64,000 nucleotides of DNA from Mesodorylaimus sp. YZB2_4 (lineage: Eukaryota; Nematoda; Enoplea; Dorylaimida; Dorylaimidae), in assembly GCA_030248295.1 (NCBI GenBank), contig JASANH010000686.1, positions 26,641-90,640 on the forward strand, given 5' to 3'. The translations under genes and the position numbers were made by a program. A model generated the notes under the pieces. That model saw nothing but the letters and a program-made list of their open reading frames with translations. It was not told the DNA's origin and did no database searches. Positions within the stretch are counted from its first letter, which is position 1. Each line of letters starts with the position of its first letter. Below are positions 25,270 to 36,816 of this stretch, in pieces.

Positions 25270-27811
25270 CTAGCTTATGCGACAAAGGCAACTCACTTTA
25301 TCGATTTCCCAATTCACGTATTCCGGAGTCGTAGCGGCAACATATTCCTGGATCAGTTCGTGTACCACCCGTCGACTGTCGTCCAATTCGCCTTCCAATC
25401 TGCCAGCGAACGATGCCTCCTTGCGCAACTGGTCCAAGAAGGCCCCTTTGTTCCGTAATCGATCGTACTGACTTAACGTGCGCTCGAAGAGCTGAAAACA
25501 GACAGTTCCTAGCGCTACCTCTAAGTCTGCAGTAAGACTGCCATCTACTGCAGCCAGCGCCCAGGTAGTGGAAGACCCGAAACTTCAAAGGACTGGAAAG
25601 ACGGCTGGAAACATCAAAGTGATTGATCTGTCTCCCTGCTGGCTGGTGGACAGTATCGATTGCCTACAGGAATGCTCGTGATACTGCTCATGTCACGTCA
25701 TGTCATTTTTTATCCATAGCCAAGCACACAGTACAAAGCGCACTCGAGGGCTAAGGAACACATATTTGACAATTTTGACCCAGGCGGGAGTCAAAACCTC
25801 CCCTCCAAGTGTGAGAGGCAGCCGCCCTAACCGCCAGACCACGACTGAGACAAAGTCGCAGTTAAACAAGCACTTGCTAAACCCCCAGTACTTACACTGC
25901 TGATTTCAGTGCTATTGGCCAGCATCAAACCCGACACGCGGTGACCAGTGGTAACATAAGGCGACTTTCGTGACAAAGCCACTTGAATACTGGCTGGACC
26001 CCACGGAATAAACTGGATTAATTTGCGTTCACGAATACGTTGCAAACTTTGATGCACCTGAAAATAGGAAAACTATATCCTTGCCCCCCCCAACCACGAT
26101 TGCTCAACTGACTTGAATGGGATCAACCTCGCCTTGTATAATGTTCAAGACGGAGATATAACAATGCTGAATCGATTTGTTCTTGTGCGGACCCGTCGAC
26201 ACCATCATATTCTTAGGTTGTAACAGGCGTCGCATCACATCCAACACGGTGGTCTTCCGAATATTGGCAGTCTGAAACATCAAAATTATCCACTCCCTAG
26301 GTTAATAGCAGTCGTCCCTTCCTTTCCATGCCCTTATGCACACCCTAACTAAACACAGAAGCTACAGCACAGTCCATGCGCTCACTGTCAATCCCGTCCG
26401 GCCAAAGATGCAAAAGCTTAACGTACCTGATGCTCCGCAGTCAAAGGCGTATAGCCAGTCATCAGAAAATGTAAACGCCGTGTGGGAATCAAGGAAGCGA
26501 TCAAACTGATCAGATCATTGTTCATATAACCCGGATAACGTAACGTGGCTGTGCTGGCCGACATTATAGTCGATACGAGAGAATTGATTTGAGCGAACGT
26601 AGGATTCGAAATACGCAGTCGTTCAGCCGCGATACGATTCAAGGCCGTATTGTCCAAAACAACCTATAACGATTGAGAAATGCATCAAAAATACGAAATC
26701 TTCATCAGACTTACCACGCAATCGGCATTTTCAGTCAATCGCTTCAAAGTCAAGATGGAATTGTATGGTTGAACGACAACGTCGCTGACGTCTTCTTGAT
26801 TCGGGAACACCGAATAAGTTTGGATCAGTTTCTTAGGGAATCTAAAAAACGTGTAATCAGTATGTGCACACCCTAGACAGAGGGGTAATGAAAGAACTGC
26901 GAGAAAGATGGGGGAAATGTCATAACTTATCAGCTAATTATGTCGAAAAAATTATCTTGATTCGTTGCCAGTTGCAAAAACTCCTTTGGAACATTCCCCG
27001 TACCTGTCATTCAAACGTTCCAAAATGAATGAACCCAAACCCGAACCCGTTCCACCAGCGATCGAATGACACAACACAAAGCCCTGAAATCGGATTCCAA
27101 TAGTCCTGTTTCAAATTATGCAGATTCCACTCACCTCCAAACTGTCGCTGTTATCCGCCTCTCGTTCCAGAATATCGAAAATTTCTTCATGCACTTTCTC
27201 ACCCTAGAAAACTTCTTTCAGACCACAACAAATGCTTAACAGACAGTCTCACCTGGGAATATCCGGATGCCCAATTATTGCCAGCACCACCGCCATCTTT
27301 GGACAAGTAAATGTTTTCTTGATTGTACAATTTGGCGTAGGGCGAGTTCAGAATACTGTTGATAACCCTCGGTTCGAGATCAATCAATACTGCTCGAGGT
27401 ATGTAATGTTCGTCGTCGGCCTAAAAACATGTCATACTCTCCAATTTTTAGAAACAAACTAGCAGCTTACTTGATAAAAGTACACGTCCTTTCGATCATT
27501 GCCTTCCGTAGCGAACGATTCCAATGAGCCTTCTGAAACAGAGAGCAGTCTGGATGGCCAGTCCTCTGTAATCGATCTCCCCTGGCTGGTGCATGTCTTC
27601 GTCGTGCAGATACGAAGACATGCAATTTCGCATGTCTTCGCCACAAGCAGATATAGTCGCACGGCCTGCCAGCTCCAGTCGGAGTTCTTGCTCCAATACT
27701 CCCATACTTACCAGGCGTAATTCCATGTTCGGCGCACAGCGTTTTCCAAAATTCCATGCCAATTTGGTTTCCGCATTGGCCCAATTGCAACGTAATCATT
27801 TCACGCGGCAT
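25270..27811 (-). CDS. gamma-tubulin
   Basis: Ten exons (27712-27811, 27471-27532, 27253-27420, 27135-27203, 27004-27083, 26715-26841, 26427-26663, 26113-26271, 25896-26057, 25270-25491) encode 461 residues. The start is [33 protein letters not shown] and [10 protein letters not shown] are gamma-specific. The nucleotide-binding T4 loop is [17 protein letters not shown] and [20 protein letters not shown] follow near the C-terminus. Gamma-tubulin nucleates microtubules as part of the gamma-tubulin complex at centrosomes. Introns 2, 3 and 4 are 50, 49 and 51 nt. The C-terminal tail after WEIDK either reads through eleven more codons to a stop at 25270 or is spliced at a GTGAGT at 25294. The read-through is annotated. 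A TTTCAG acceptor lies 17 nt before the ATG. Confidence 0.95.
25682..25862 (-). repeat. tRNA-Glu-derived SINE, minus-strand copy
   Basis: Read on the minus strand it begins with a tRNA-like head: an A-box-like GTGGTCTGGCGG, an anticodon loop CTCTCAC (anticodon CTC, Glu), and a B-box-like GGTTTTGACTCCC. A tail follows with TTCCTTAGCCCTCGA and CTTGGCTATGG and ends in degenerate ATGAC repeats. The same head and tail occur at 47.82-47.98 kb. It sits in the gamma-tubulin intron between exons 9 and 10. Confidence 0.8.
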
Positions 27812-28122
27812 CTTGCTCCCACTTGCACCTGAAATACACCCGCTGCACACACCCTAACCACATCCAATTCCAAAACACATAGTCTCGACTTTCGAGAAGA
27901 AACTAAAATCCACAATCAAAAACTGAACGATTTTACTGAATATACTGAATGAAGAAGCAGCTAGCTGCAGACGCAGAAATAAAATGTCTCCCTGCGCAAG
28001 GCATACTGTACTATGTAAGCATGAAGAGATAAAACCTGATGAAAGAATAACGTTCTACAACCCGCGAGTCAACGGCACTACTTCCTCATCAGTGTCCAGG
28101 GCACTGCCAACCCTAAATCCCA
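27812..28122. other. short intergenic region between gamma-tubulin and the N4BP2-like gene
   Basis: Both flanking genes are on the minus strand. The 311 bp between them must hold the 3'UTR of the N4BP2-like gene and the promoter, or trans-splice acceptor, of gamma-tubulin. Confidence 0.5.
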
Positions 28123-31100
28123 TCATTTTATGATTACGACGAGAACGCCCGGCGTCATTTCAGAAAAACTGAAAATAAGTAAAATCTTAGTTTCCAAAAC
28201 CTATAAAAAGACCACCTTACTTATAACCACGCTGTCGCAGGTAATTCACAACAGCCGGTTTAATTTTGGGTCCTTTCGCTGAATGTACTCCCCGACCAGT
28301 GATGATCTTCAGTTCTTTCCCCGGCCCTATAAGCGAAACATTTAAAATCGCTATCAGAGTCCATCAATTCTATTCCTTACTATTCTCATATTCGCGCAGC
28401 ATATCCACCAATGCATGAATCGCTTCTGCCACATGCAAGCCGTGCAAATCCAGAACACCAGCTGGATTCGCAGCTTTTCTACAAACAAAAGCAAATATTA
28501 ATAAGTCATCGGATCAATTTTCCTCTCAATTTTTAGAAGTTTTTTTATGGGTTGGCCCCGTGCCACCCCAGTTCCCCACGGGACGTCCAACCTGTTTTGC
28601 CTATGTCAGCATAAGCGAGGCCGCGAGCTGACCAGCTCTCACGGCGGGTGCCCTCTGTAGACCTCCACACGAAGGCAGCCTGTGCCAGCACCAGCATCCC
28701 AGGATGATACTAGGCGAGAAGGGCGGGACCTTCCCGACTGCTGTTCGAGAACCAATTTCCTGATTCTCAACTCGTTCAGCATCGACTTGACGGTACCGGG
28801 TCTTAGAGCCAGGTGTGCAAGGCCAGCGACGGACTACTACACTGCCAGAACAGAACTGCGGTCTCCTGGTCAGGGTTGCTGGCCCAAGCACTGCGGGGCC
28901 AACGCCTACTAACTGAGCCACCTTGGCTCTAGTTTCCTCTCACTTACCTCTGCTGCAATATCTTCTTCGCCGCTCTCTCATTTGCCTCTTTGAACTTCAC
29001 GTTATGAAGGTGACCCTAGAAAAAGAGCATCTCACTTGCTGAAGAACCAAAAAATTTGTACTTACTCTCTGCGCATAATAATAGGCAACAGTGGCCATGC
29101 CTTTCCTATAATAATCTTGCGCTTTCTGAAAGTTCGCCTTCCGCTCTTCAAAATGCAAAACGGCCTCCTGTCGTAGTTCTTCATACGATAATTCTTCCGA
29201 CTCCATTGAATCATTGACTTCCTCCCGATTAACCTTAAAAATACCATCCTGGATTTCGATTGTAAGACGTCCCCCCCCCCCCAAGTGGTCGTTTCCTGCA
29301 CTAAGGTGACCAGGGAGTCGACTCAGTGGCCGACGATTCCCCCATCCCCTCCACAAAAACACCACCTTCGATTTTGACTGTGAGAAGTCCCCCCACTTGG
29401 TCGATACCCCGGTCGACTCATCGCCAGTGGAGGAATCGACTCACTGATCGTGATACATGCGACAATTTCCCCACCATAATTTCTCGCCTGATGTGCAGGT
29501 ACGACTGGGTTGCAAAAGGCAGTATTTGAGGACTATTTGACACGCGGCCACTACAGTGCATATAATTGATTTCCAATGTCAGGTACAGTAGATCTGCATT
29601 TGGGACTTGAACCATGCCCTGATTAGCAGAGAATCTGGTCTGGTCAATTACATACACTCGTATTGGCAGCGTGTCAAATATTCCTCAAATACTTCCTTTG
29701 GCAACCCAAGCCGTACTTCAACATCAGACGAAAAATTATGGTGGGGGAAACTGCACGGGACCTCGATTTCTGCCCAAAGAAAACTCAGTCATACCATAGG
29801 TTTCTGTGCAGCACGTGCAGCATAGCCTCTGCCTTGAGACCCCGTTCTCTCTTTCTTCACATCGTATGTTTCACTAAGCATGTCAATAGTTCGATCGAGG
29901 TGGCAGCTGAAAAAAAGATTGCTAAACAAGTTTATCAAACCAAACCTGGAAATTCTTACTTGTTGGTCTTGAACAAACTTTCCAACAAGCTACGATCAAC
30001 AGATGGGAACAACTGAAATCAAAACTAGCATGTCAGATATTTAAGATACGATAAAGTGCCCTATCATGTCCAAAAGTTTAAAATCTGTTCTTCCATTTTG
30101 AACTCATAAAAACCCGAAATCCCCACATTCGACTCACTTCAAACAGCCGTTTAAGCTTAAGTTGAGAGGCCATCAACGACGTCGAGCCGCCTCTCATGTG
30201 AGTTGTCCCGTCGTCAAATTCCTAAAACGACATTCGGTTGTAGGATGCTAACATGCGCCAAGGGTGCAGACTTGTAGGGGCATGTAAGGAATGCAAATGA
30301 GAGTGGTGACTGAGTGTTGGTAGGAAGCGTATCTATCGGCAGTGTGTAAATAAAGGTAATAAAGGACGGTTGCACTCTAGTTGGCTTCCGCCTCTTACAG
30401 ACCCCAGAAACTTACACCACGCCTCTCATCTTCGGCCGCCAACTGACGAGCAAACTGTTCATCCATCAGAATTTGCCGTTCAATCATCAGCGCATCTTCC
30501 TCTCGGTAACCAGAAGAATTAAATTTAGCGTACGCATCAAATCCGGCACTTTGGCCGGCACTGTCGTCAGAAAATGCTAAAGCGACCCAAATGCGTTCTG
30601 AAGCCCAAATTTCATTCAAATTCACTTACATCCTTCGCTGCATAAATCGCTGTCACCTTCCGACAGGACGCCGCTTGCTTGCGTAGCAACAAAATAGCGA
30701 TAAATCATTTCAGCGAGGCTGTGAGGTAGACGCACTTTTAGCTGTGACGGATTAAGAAGATCTAAACGAGAAGATTGCAGTGCATTACCAAATGAGCCAC
30801 TCAAACATGGCTTACCAGGTGGTATATCCGGATAAACAGGCGGGAACATGTTTTGTAGTTGCTTTACCATATCAACACTGAATTCCATCGAATACCACGG
30901 CTCTCCTTCCATCGACGCCTCATCGAAGTCTGCTTTCAGTTCACGTGAAAATGGCGGATCTTTCGAAAGCTTGGCTTGAGTCGTACGATTGTCAACGGCA
31001 GGCTATAAATGACCATAAAATCAAGGAAACTACAAAAGAAGCAAAGAATGAAGTCTTACCAAAGTGTCAAATGTCTCATCAGCTAACTCTCGTCCAACAG

Positions 31101-34100
31101 ATTTCAACTCGAGCGTCCCCTCCTTCTCGACACTTGCTGCTCTAGTTGACCAATCCAAGTCGTATCCCGAATCCAATAACACATTGACCGCCCACTCCAA
31201 CTGACCACCACAACCGGTCAGAATTTCTTCAATATCTTCTACGTTGACTTGCGGGAAACAACTTCGAAGTGTCGACATGGCCTTGGCATACGAATCTTCT
31301 TCCGCCGACGTAACTACACTGCCATCGTGTTCACACTGAACGCTTCGATCGCAATTGATCACGCTAGGATTCATGGATTTCTTGATCGTACGTTCTTCCA
31401 ACTCCATTTCGCCTCCATCGATGCTATGACGACTAAGACGACGATGTTGTAAAGAAGCCAAGGCCAAATGTTTTTCGGTGACTTGAACGCATCCATCGCG
31501 GACACAAATTTCCCTAATCGATTCCAAGGCTATCGATTTTTCTGCGATATGTTCGATTTTGATCTCAGCTGCAGCCAAACCGCCGACCAAATCGTTCGGT
31601 AATTGCCACGCTTTGTCCAAACCAAACGAAAGACCACCATAGCCATCGGGTCGTTTCCTTCTGGTTGGTAGGCCCGATTTTTTCCCATCTTGCGCTGTTG
31701 GTGAATTTTCCAAAGTCGCAGCCGACTGAGCTGATGAATGCGTCCTTTGCTCCTTCGGGCTAGATGAAGATGATTTTTGAAGATTGGACGATAAAGAAGG
31801 ATCAGGTTTCAATCGTTCGTCATTGGTCCACGACGATGAATCGGACGATCCCCAGTCGTCAGCTGGTGATTGAGAATTACTTGGATTCTGATTTTTTATT
31901 TCTATCACGTACGAGGATGATGACGAGCGCGAAACCTCTCCAGTTGATATAATGGCTTGTTTCAAACTTGAACTTGACCCAGTGGCTGATTTAACCATTC
32001 TAAAAAATATAACATTTCAAAAAAAAGAAAAAAGTTCAAAGGTCACTTACGGAGCACGAATGACACCCGATTCAAAAAAGGATCGTATGTTGGTAATTTG
32101 TTCAAATTGTAGTATCATCCGTTGAATAGTATCGTACGAGACGCGATGTTTGTTCCGTCTGCAAAGAATATAAATTCTCCATTAGTTTAGCACAAGCAGT
32201 ATCTGAGTAAGGGTATCACACCGTCACCTGACCCCCTTTATGGCTGGGGAGGAGGATTTTCAATGTGAGCAACTGCACATTTCAGGCAACAGCCAGTTTT
32301 TTTTGACTGGAAAAGGCTTAGGCTTGGCAGGAAAAAAATCCTTTTAACGTGAACTCTCACAATCATATTACCTCCCTGCAGCATCCGAAACCTAGCCCCT
32401 GGCCAAGAAGTGAGGGGTATGAAATTTTTGAAAGCTTGAAAGCGCTCCAGGAAGCACAAAAAAGTTTTCCTGTTTTCCCAGGAAGCAAAATACAGTTTTC
32501 CCTGATTCTAACTCCAAATTCCTATTTTCCCAGGATTTCCAGACAGTTCTCCTCGGATTTCCTGACTTCCTGCTTTTCCAGACTAGAACGAGTCCTGCTT
32601 TGCCTGAGCCTTGTCTTCGAAGCGCATGCCCTTGCTTGGAGGCAGCAATATACATTAGACAGGAGGCCTCACGTGGGTCATGGCGTCCTGTTCAAGTCTA
32701 GCATTGGAGGCCAGTCCTGAGATAGAGTTAAATTTTTCTGGCGGCGTCTTGGACTTGGCTCGCTCCGTGACCTGGGTATTGGACTTATATCAGCTCGATT
32801 CCTACCGAGGGCCAAGACTTAGCCGAAGTCCAAGAGGGTTTGGTCAAAAACTAGCCTTTTTTTGCCTAAAATGAGCAGGTAGGACATTGTACAAGACTCC
32901 ATAGGCAACCCCACCATAGGGAGGGCTCCATAGGCAACCCCAAGTTTCGGATTCTGCTCCTGGCCGAGGGGTTGTCTTCGTGTCCTAGGCACAAGGAAAT
33001 ACTAAAATAGCACGATATCCCTACCGTTCGCATTCAGTTGCGTCACATTTCCAAGTCGTATTTGGCTCTAAGAAATACACGTCATAGTAATTACGCACGG
33101 CCTGAAAAAACTTTTATTACTCCTCTGAACTGGTGAACAAACAAACAGTGCACTTACCATCTTCACATATTTTCCCATTTCCCACAGCCGCACGTTAGTA
33201 TTATCGATTATAACAGGACTGTCCCCTCGTGAAACAGCTTGCATGGCTAAAAACGGTTAGATGGAAGTTAAAAGCTTGCCTACGACTCGATTTGCTCCTT
33301 GTCTGCTAAACCAACAGACACTATCCTACAGAAAATGGAAGTTAGCATCTTTTGCAGTGCTTATAATTCGATGGCCTACAGCAGAACCCACTAACACAGG
33401 TGTACCGCACAAAAGGCTGAATATTGTCAAAACTGTCAAACCAAAACCAAAACAATTTAAGTGCCACTGGTGATTTGAAGATTTTGAAAGTACATTTGAC
33501 AGATTCTCAAACAAAGATCCTTACAAAAGAAAACCCAGCATACCTCTTTGCAAACACCAAGAGTGGGCGTCCTCGAGCCTTGTTGGATCAAATTGATAAT
33601 TATTCTCTCCTCCGAAAAAATAATCATCGGCACTACAAATTATACCTTTTCCTTGAAACGATCTAAAAAACAGACACTAAAAACCGTTTTATTTTTTAAA
33701 GCGACATAGTCTTACTTGGCCAAAGTTGATTTCCCACTTCCTGGCACGCCTCGCAATATAATCAGGGCTGGTCGCCCTTGAGCTAGAGCCCGACAAGCAA
33801 CTTCCATATCCGTACTCCAAACTACAAATCGACGAAAATTATCGATTGTGAGAGACTCGCCAGGCCATTGTTCATTGTCCGGGACACGATTTCGTTGCCG
33901 ATTCTCAGGCGCTTTCCGTTGTCCAGTATTCTTTTGTGGACGACGTTGACGAGTCGGCATTTGCCATCCTCCGCTCGCCATGGCTGATTCGTCAAGGTCT
34001 TGAATACTCTTTTGTTCAATTAATTCCTTAATTACTAATTCGCCCGGCTCTTCATTTTGTTCCAAATTTATTTTTGAATTAGGTTTATTCTTACAAGGCG

Positions 34101-34272
34101 ACAACGTTCGTAACTCATTTGAAGAATCCGAAACAATAACTGATTCAGACGGCAGTTGAAATGATGGTGGTGAAAATTTTTTACTAGGAATGAATTCCGT
34201 GGCATCAGCTGATAGGCTAGAAATTAGTACATGATGCATTTTAGTCATCGCTTGGCCGGCCTCGTTACACAT
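28123..34272 (-). CDS. N4BP2-like protein: polynucleotide-kinase-type P-loop, CUE, DUF1771 and Smr domains
   Basis: Seventeen exons (33716-34272, 33544-33662, 33158-33246, 33025-33101, 32051-32158, 31060-31999, 30816-31002, 30630-30761, 30416-30576, 30138-30221, 29960-30012, 29795-29906, 29066-29248, 28948-29015, 28381-28478, 28221-28326, 28123-28168) total 1039 codons in phase. Order: kinase domain with Walker A (LRGVPGSGKSTLAK), ADDYFF and PVIIDNTN; a Ser-rich linker; a CUE domain (CFPQVNVEDIEEIL); a second CUE-like motif (LFPSVDRSLLESLF); DUF1771 (AQDYYRKGMATVAYYYAQR); and a C-terminal Smr domain with LDLHGLHV and TGRGVHS. Human N4BP2 has the same order, and the Smr part has nicking endonuclease activity. 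The related NONU-1/Cue2 group cleaves mRNA at stalled or collided ribosomes, a plausible role here. The start is the first ATG of the open exon. Confidence 0.93.
28535..28930 (-). repeat. dispersed repeat family A (tRNA-like head) in the N4BP2-like gene intron
   Basis: On the minus strand it begins GGTGGCTCAGTTAGTAGGCG, a Pol III A-box-like word with flanking D-arm bases. Related heads occur at about 40.78 kb (-) and 60.85 kb (+). The body is GC-rich and about 400 bp long with no coding capacity. Confidence 0.55.
29466..29750. repeat. MITE with about 80-bp terminal inverted repeats
   Basis: The left arm (TTCCCCACCATAATTTCTCG, continuing to TATTTGACACG near 29543) is repeated inverted from about 29670 to 29750. 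The arms flank about 125 bp. The element lies in intron 12 of the N4BP2-like gene, just downstream of exon 12. It encodes nothing. A poly-C tract near 29270 sits at the other end of the same intron. Confidence 0.8.
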
Positions 34273-34643
34273 CTTGTGGGATTTTGTCAAAATAAATTTG
34301 TATCAATTAACATTTTTGAGCGAATCGGAAATTCTGATTACTAACAATTTCTAAATCAATTAGTATAGTTTACCAAAACTTTTGTAAAATTTGCAAAAAG
34401 TACCTAAACTGTTTGAAACTTTTCGCGCCACGCGTACCGTAACTTTTGGCTACCAGTCAAAAATTGCGGGCCATTTCATCAGAGCACACTTGCTACAACT
34501 GCTTTAAAAAAGCGCGAAATTCAAATCCGGCAGGCAGAAAAACGGACTATAGCGCGATTGCACAATAAGATAAATACCTCGCCAAAAAGAGATATCACAG
34601 CAAACTGATGCTTCTAATCAAAATGAAAGAAAAACTTCAAGAT
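34273..34643. other. AT-rich intergenic stretch
   Basis: This lies between the start of the N4BP2-like gene and the 3' end of the MITD1 fragments. It is AT-rich and holds no open frame of note. It probably contains the N4BP2-like promoter. Confidence 0.45.
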
Positions 34644-34649
34644 TTTATT
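34644..34649 (-). promoter_or_regulatory. poly(A) signal of the MITD1-like locus
   Basis: A minus-strand AATAAA lies 16 nt past the stop codon of the MITD1-like terminal exon, indicating an intact transcript end. Confidence 0.5.
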
Positions 34650-34664
34650 TCTAAAATTTTACTT

Positions 34665-35940
34665 TTAGCGTACAACGTCGAAGATTTGCAAAGATAAAAT
34701 GAGAATACTGATTATTATCAAAACCACGAACATAATTGCAGCGTTCAGTGGTCTTTTTCTGGTGGACAACGATGGCGTAGAAGTGATAGGTGATGGGTGG
34801 TTAGCGGGCAAGTCACCAGACTCGCATTGGGAGAAGGCATCTCGAGTCCTCGTCCCTGTGACATTGGCCACTGTTTTGACTTCGTGCTCTTGAGAACAAC
34901 TGTTTTCCATGTTTGACGTGGATGCAAAAGCACTAGTAAGTGGTCGCATCAAGGGATTGATGACCATTTTGTAAATTTCCAATGAATCCTGATCGAGATT
35001 CAATTTCATTGGTTTCCCACTCTCACTGCGATAATGCAAGTCCACTGTGGTCTCGTGGCACGATCGCAAATTCATTTCAAAATGGACACATCAGTGTCAA
35101 TTTTTAATTCTGAAATTTGAAAAAGGAAGATACCAGTGACTCATTTTGAACAGCTCACTACACGCCAGCCACGCAGCTAACAAGGCTCATCGCACCAACG
35201 AACTGACTGCAGCAGGCAGGCTATGCAGGCCTGCTATAACCTTGCACCTAGCAGGTTCACTCAAAACTACTGCAAGTACTCGTTGAGTCCCCCCTCAGTA
35301 GCTCCTTCGGGGTACTGGCAATCCATACTCTGCACGAAGCCAGCAACTGGGACCGCCACCCGTCTGAGTCATGTTTCAACCATGAGTTGACCTGTGCAAC
35401 CATGAATGGCAGGTCAGGGCCGACAACGACTCCGACTGGAGCAGACTACATTTGCGGTTGAAACATCACCCCAGCCACCCCCTGGGTGTTTAGCTCCACC
35501 AGTCACTCCCTCCACTAATAGGGTCCCAGACGTGTCATAACTGCCAGAGTGCTATGTCCAATGTTGGGTGACAAAATCATCAGCTATCTTGCCAAAACAT
35601 GTTTTAACTTTCAGTCCCAAGGGGTTACCTCATATATCCCCCCCCCAGGTCAGTCCACTCACCTCATAGCCAGTCGTCAATTTGATCAACCTCAAATTCG
35701 GGGCAAATCGAGTAACCAGCTCACAAAATCGAAGGAAATTGAGAATCTGGGGAGAGCACAGACCATCATATCACCCGGCCCCTTCACCCTGGCCTCGCAC
35801 TACCTGATGGCGTCGCCGAATATACGGATCGAAGACATCGACTCGGCTAATCTGTTCATCGAGAATGGGCTTGAGCAGTCGGTCATACCCGAAACCCTGC
35901 TCGCCGCTGCCGATGCGTAGTTGCTTGTAAATGGACAAGG
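34665..35940 (-). pseudogene. MITD1-like gene fragments (PLD-like C-terminal domain) with an added membrane tail
   Basis: Exon 35804-35940 encodes GFGYDRLLKPILDEQ and VDVFDPYIRRRHQ. Exon 35663-35746 continues in phase with ILNFLRFCELVTRFAP. A terminal exon at 34665 to about 35090 carries LRSCHETTVDLHYR. All three match MITD1, an ESCRT-III-binding protein acting in cell abscission. The stretch that should lie between the last two (about 60 residues with the DNGW-I-IGRGLDYFK core) is not found; 35.10-35.66 kb looks repetitive. No AG acceptor gives an open frame into the terminal exon, because a TGA lies six codons before LRSCHETT. The N-terminal MIT domain is also absent. The terminal exon extends beyond normal MITD1 with about 110 residues ending in a hydrophobic helix (AAIMFVVLIIISILILSLQI). 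It could be a decayed gene, or a real gene with an unresolved exon or an assembly error. Confidence 0.65.
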
Positions 35941-36816
35941 CTGAAATGGGGCACTCGAACCACGGAATCAAGGCTCCTTCACACTTCGTCTGGCCTGCCT
36001 TGCCCTGCTACTGGGTCTGGGGTGGCCAGACGAAGTATGTGGGAACCTTAAAGACCACAGCACGAACGCACCTTTCCTCTACCCTTCTCTCACTACTTCC
36101 GAACTACTCGATTGAGGCCGTACTGCCACGATGTTCTCGCGCATCTGGCTAGCTCGCTACGTTCTATTTACCTATAACCAGTCATATCTTTTATGCCCGT
36201 GTGCACAAGGCGAGCAGGGAACTGTGCCAAAAATGGCTATTGCGCTTATTTCACACCGACTTTCTTAAAGAACTTTCAACTTGTAATAATTTTTACGTTT
36301 TTTTTCTCAATAAAAGTAACGATAATACTTTATTCTTCCGATTTATAATTATCGATCCAACCTCTTTGCCACAGCGGGATTTTCGAAATTGTCATAAGCA
36401 GTCAATTAATGTCTGCTAGCCCCGGGACTAATGGCCGGTGACCTGAGCATCAATTGTTGGGCGGACCATAATTTCCATGGATACTATACCTACTGTACGA
36501 TGGAGGTATTCTCGTCGATAAACTGAAAAATTCGGCCGAAAATGGGAAGCATAAAGGAACAGTAAGTGGGGAATGGATTGAGGGAAAAACAAGCACGGAA
36601 TCTGATAAGTTTTGGGAGAAAAAAAGGCTTTTGGCAAATTTGTTTTCCAAAACGGTTTTTTTCACATTTTATGTAAAACTGTTAGCAATGGCCTCTTCAC
36701 TTTCTCTTCTTGCCCTGCAACAGTTCCCGCGCACTCTACGCGAGTACACTGGCAGCTAGGCTCAATTCCTCACGAGCGAGTTGGCCACATTTGACCTTAC
36801 GATTTCGCATTTTCAG
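35941..36816. other. intergenic region between MITD1 fragments and SDS3
   Basis: It contains a hairpin near 35985-36035, with CTTCGTCTGGCC inverted about 28 nt later. The N-terminal exons of both flanking genes would be expected here but none could be identified. An ATG at about 36688 opens a frame that ends after 23 codons. Confidence 0.4.
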
